Assembly: GCA_021770005.1 (NCBI GenBank)
Contig: JAETRV010000015.1
Location: 1-64,000 of the forward strand
DNA from: Anaerotruncus sp.
GTDB lineage: Bacteria; Bacillota; Clostridia; Oscillospirales; Ruminococcaceae
Reading direction: 5' to 3'
DNA: 64,000 nucleotides
Made by a program: the position numbers and the translations under genes. Below the pieces are notes generated by a model. The model had not been told where the DNA came from and did not search any database. It saw only the letters and a program-made list of their open reading frames with translations. This document shows, piece after piece, positions 61,434-64,000 of the stretch (position 1 is the stretch's first letter; each line of letters begins with the position of its first letter).

Positions 61434-64000
61434 GTGGGCAAAAAATTTGTTTACATGTTCTCCGAGGGCAACGGCTCGATGCGCGAGCTGCTCGGGGGCA
61501 AGGGTGCAAACCTGGCGGAGATGACAGGTCTTGGAATGCCTGTTCCGCAGGGCTTCACGGTCACAACCGAGGCATGCACCCAGTACTACGCGGACGGCGA
61601 GAAGATCAACGAGGAGATTCAGGAGCAGATCTACGCCGGTCTTGCAAAACTCGAAGAGATCGCGGGCAAGAAGTTCGGCGACCTCGAGAACCCGCTGCTC
61701 GTTTCGGTCCGTTCGGGCGCGCGCGCTTCGATGCCGGGCATGATGGACACCATCCTCAACCTCGGCCTGAACGACGAAGTGGTCGAAGTCATGGCGAAAA
61801 AGACCAACAACCCGCGTTTCGCGTATGACTCCTACCGCCGGTTCATCCAGATGTATTCGGACGTTGTCATGGAGGTCGGTAAGGCTTACTTTGAGAAGCT
61901 GATCGACGAGATGAAAGAGAAAAAAGGCGTCAAGATGGACACCGAGCTGGACGCCGACGACCTGAAAGAGCTGGCGCGCCAGTTCAAGGCCGAGTATAAG
62001 GAGAAAAAAGGCGTCGACTTCCCGACCGACCCGAAAGAGCAGCTCATGGGCGCGATCATGGCGGTCTTCCGTTCGTGGGACAACCCCCGCGCAATCTACT
62101 ACCGCCGCATGAACGACATCCCCTCGAGCTGGGGCACCGCGGTCAATGTCCAGATGATGGTCTTCGGAAACACCGGCGACAATTCGGGCACCGGCGTTGC
62201 GTTCACCCGCAACCCTGCAACCGGTGAGAAGAAGCTGTTCGGCGAGTTCCTGATGAACGCACAGGGCGAGGACGTTGTCGCGGGCGTACGCACCCCGCAG
62301 ACGATCGACCAGCTGGCCGAAGTTATGCCGGAAGCCTACAACCAGTTTGTGGATATCTGCGGCCGCCTCGAGAACCACTACCGCGATATGCAGGATATGG
62401 AGTTCACCATCGAGGACAAGAAGCTGTTCATGCTCCAGACCCGCAACGGCAAGCGCACCGCTGCTGCCGCGCTGAAGATCGCTTGTGACCTCGTGGACGA
62501 GGGGATGATCTCCGAAAAAGAAGCGGTCTGCATGATCGACCCGAAACAGCTTGACGCGCTGCTGCACCCGCAGTTCGACGCGAAAGCGCTCAAAGCTGCG
62601 AAACCCATCGGCACTGCGCTGCCTGCTTCCCCGGGCGCTGCCTGCGGTAGAGTGGTCTTTACCGCCGAGGATGCGACCGAGTGGGCGCAGAAGGGCGAGA
62701 AGGTCATTCTGGTGCGTCTCGAAACCTCCCCGGAGGACATCGAGGGTATGCATTATTCGCAGGGCATCCTGACCGTTCGCGGCGGTATGACCTCCCACGC
62801 GGCGGTTGTCGCGCGCGGCATGGGCACCTGCTGTGTCTCGGGCTGCGGCGAGATCAAGATGGACGAGGAAAACAAATGCTTCACCCTCGCCGGCAAGACC
62901 TACCATGAGGGCGACTATATCTCGCTGGACGGCTCGACCGGTAACATCTACGGCGAAGCGATCCCGACGGTTGAGGCTTCGATCGGCGGCGACTTTGGCC
63001 GTCTGATGGGCTGGGCCGACGAGTACCGTCAGCTCAAGGTCCGCACCAATGCCGACACCCCGAAGGATGCACAGCAGGCCATGAGCTTTGGCGCACAGGG
63101 CATCGGCCTCTGCCGTACCGAGCACATGTTCTTCGAGACCGACCGTATCGCGGCTATCCGTGAGATGATCTGCTCGGATACCGTTGAGCAGCGCGAAGCG
63201 GCGCTTGCAAAGCTGCTGCCGATGCAGAGAGGCGACTTCGAGGGCATCTACGAGGCAATGCAGGGCAACCCGGTCACCATCCGGTTCCTCGACCCGCCGC
63301 TGCATGAGTTCGTTCCCACCGCGGAAGAGGATATTGCTGCACTCGCCAAGACGATGGGCAAGAGCGTTTCGGATATCCATGCGATCATCGCTGGCCTGCA
63401 CGAGTTCAACCCGATGATGGGCCACCGTGGCTGCCGTCTGGCTGTCACCTATCCGGAGATCGCTGCCATGCAGACCCGCGCGGTCATTGAGGCTGCGCTC
63501 AACGTCCAGGCCAAACATCCCGACTGGAAGATGGTTCCCGAGATCATGATCCCGCTGGTCGGCGAGGTCAAGGAGCTGGCGTATGTCAAGAGCGTTGTCG
63601 TCAAGACTGCGGACGAGCTGATCGCTGCCGCGAAGAGCGACATGAAATACAAAGTTGGTACCATGATCGAGATCCCGCGTGCAGCCCTGACTGCGGACGA
63701 GATCGCGAAAGAGGCCGAGTTCTTCAGCTTCGGCACCAACGACCTCACCCAGATGACCTTCGGCTTCAGCCGTGATGATGCCGGCAAGTTCCTCGGCGCT
63801 TACTATGACAAGAAGATCTACGAGTCGGATCCGTTCGCAAAACTGGATCAGACCGGCGTGGGCAAACTGGTCGAGATGGCTGCCAAACTGGGCCGCGCAA
63901 CCCGTCCGGACATCCACCTCGGCATCTGCGGCGAACATGGCGGCGACCCGAGCACCGTCGAGTTCTGCCACAATACCGGCCTGGATTATGTGTCCTGCTC
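61434..64000 (+). CDS. ppdK: Pyruvate, phosphate dikinase (partial, runs off window)
   Basis: The first 855 codons of a protein that normally has about 875. GTG at 61434 has GGAGGT eight bases upstream. N-terminal ATP-grasp domain (GGKGANLAEM, LLVSVRSGARASMPGMMDTILNLG), central phosphohistidine domain (GGMTSHAAVVARGMG, catalytic His) and C-terminal PEP-binding domain (RTEHMFF, GICGEHGG with the catalytic Cys) are in order. It interconverts pyruvate and PEP with ATP, Pi, AMP and PPi. Codon choice is strongly biased to preferred GC-rich codons, which suggests high expression. Confidence 0.97.
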   Translation, partial: MGKKFVYMFSEGNGSMRELLGGKGANLAEMTGLGMPVPQGFTVTTEACTQYYADGEKINEEIQEQIYAGLAKLEEIAGKKFGDLENPLLVSVRSGARASMPGMMDTILNLGLNDEVVEVMAKKTNNPRFAYDSYRRFIQMYSDVVMEVGKAYFEKLIDEMKEKKGVKMDTELDADDLKELARQFKAEYKEKKGVDFPTDPKEQLMGAIMAVFRSWDNPRAIYYRRMNDIPSSWGTAVNVQMMVFGNTGDNSGTGVAFTRNPATGEKKLFGEFLMNAQGEDVVAGVRTPQTIDQLAEVMPEAYNQFVDICGRLENHYRDMQDMEFTIEDKKLFMLQTRNGKRTAAAALKIACDLVDEGMISEKEAVCMIDPKQLDALLHPQFDAKALKAAKPIGTALPASPGAACGRVVFTAEDATEWAQKGEKVILVRLETSPEDIEGMHYSQGILTVRGGMTSHAAVVARGMGTCCVSGCGEIKMDEENKCFTLAGKTYHEGDYISLDGSTGNIYGEAIPTVEASIGGDFGRLMGWADEYRQLKVRTNADTPKDAQQAMSFGAQGIGLCRTEHMFFETDRIAAIREMICSDTVEQREAALAKLLPMQRGDFEGIYEAMQGNPVTIRFLDPPLHEFVPTAEEDIAALAKTMGKSVSDIHAIIAGLHEFNPMMGHRGCRLAVTYPEIAAMQTRAVIEAALNVQAKHPDWKMVPEIMIPLVGEVKELAYVKSVVVKTADELIAAAKSDMKYKVGTMIEIPRAALTADEIAKEAEFFSFGTNDLTQMTFGFSRDDAGKFLGAYYDKKIYESDPFAKLDQTGVGKLVEMAAKLGRATRPDIHLGICGEHGGDPSTVEFCHNTGLDYVSC

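Noticed and set aside
61410-63971. 853-codon open frame antisense to ppdK
   Set aside because: It is an artefact of biased codon use in the highly expressed ppdK gene; it has no ribosome site, no domain and covers a fully conserved enzyme.

Overview
The window looks like a chromosomal segment of a GC-rich, low-redundancy Firmicute of the gut Clostridia type (Oscillospiraceae/Ruminococcaceae-like; this is inference). The support is strong AGGAGG ribosome sites with ATG/GTG/TTG starts, the glmU-pth-mfd order, a PPi-type pyruvate phosphate dikinase, a DUF1538/PII-like pair, a yjdF riboswitch gene and a single-membrane style of signal peptide. No rRNA, CRISPR array or integrase is visible.

Region 1 (about 1-7,620, all minus strand) is one end of a phage-tail-like contractile injection system. 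From promoter to window edge it encodes a conserved hypothetical protein, a membrane MORN-repeat protein, a DUF4255 (Pvc16/Afp16-like) tail-completion protein, an unknown protein, a DUF4280 PAAR-like tip, the contractile sheath, a gp19-type tube protein, a small zinc-ribbon tail protein, a DUF6760 protein and a second tube protein. Wedge and hub baseplate proteins, the LysM adaptor and the AAA+ ATPase are not seen; they may lie left of position 1.

Region 2 (7,745-11,930) interrupts the system with an endonuclease Q-UvrD helicase fusion and a yjdF gene under a yjdF riboswitch.

Region 3 (11,981-36,907, all minus strand) is a 25-kb block that looks like a second, partly unrecognised injection-system locus. 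It starts with a secreted/membrane vWA protein and continues with a 727-residue sheath-like protein, two Hcp/TssD-like tube candidates, DnaJ, two FHA proteins, an intact PP2C phosphatase and a degenerate PP2C-TM-TPR protein. Next come four unfamiliar proteins around a divergent Hsp70-like ATPase and a possible effector chaperone. Last is a payload end with VgrG-like spike, two small proteins, a DUF4280-GH19 lysozyme-like fusion, a papain-like cysteine protease, a VgrG-toxin fusion and a probable immunity protein. Overlapping start/stop codons suggest translational coupling across most of the payload end. Phospho-dependent control (PP2C + FHA) recalls T6SS post-translational regulation, but no kinase is present here.

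Region 4 (36,908-64,000) is housekeeping: tRNA-Arg(ACG); DUF1538 transporter-like protein with two PII-like proteins; a UvrD/PcrA helicase; SbcCD; LrgAB; YitT; cytidine deaminase and pyrimidine-nucleoside phosphorylase; an acyltransferase; CCA-adding enzyme; a C_GCAxxG_C_C protein; Mfd, Pth, GlmU; and the first 855 codons of PPDK.

Across the whole window most gaps between transcription units hold a mosaic repeat family with hairpin cores and, in several copies, 15-20 bp terminal inverted repeats (MITE-like). Several copies supply the stop codon of the adjacent gene (yjdF, lrgB, mfd, probably sbcC), and one forms the last part of the CCA-adding enzyme.
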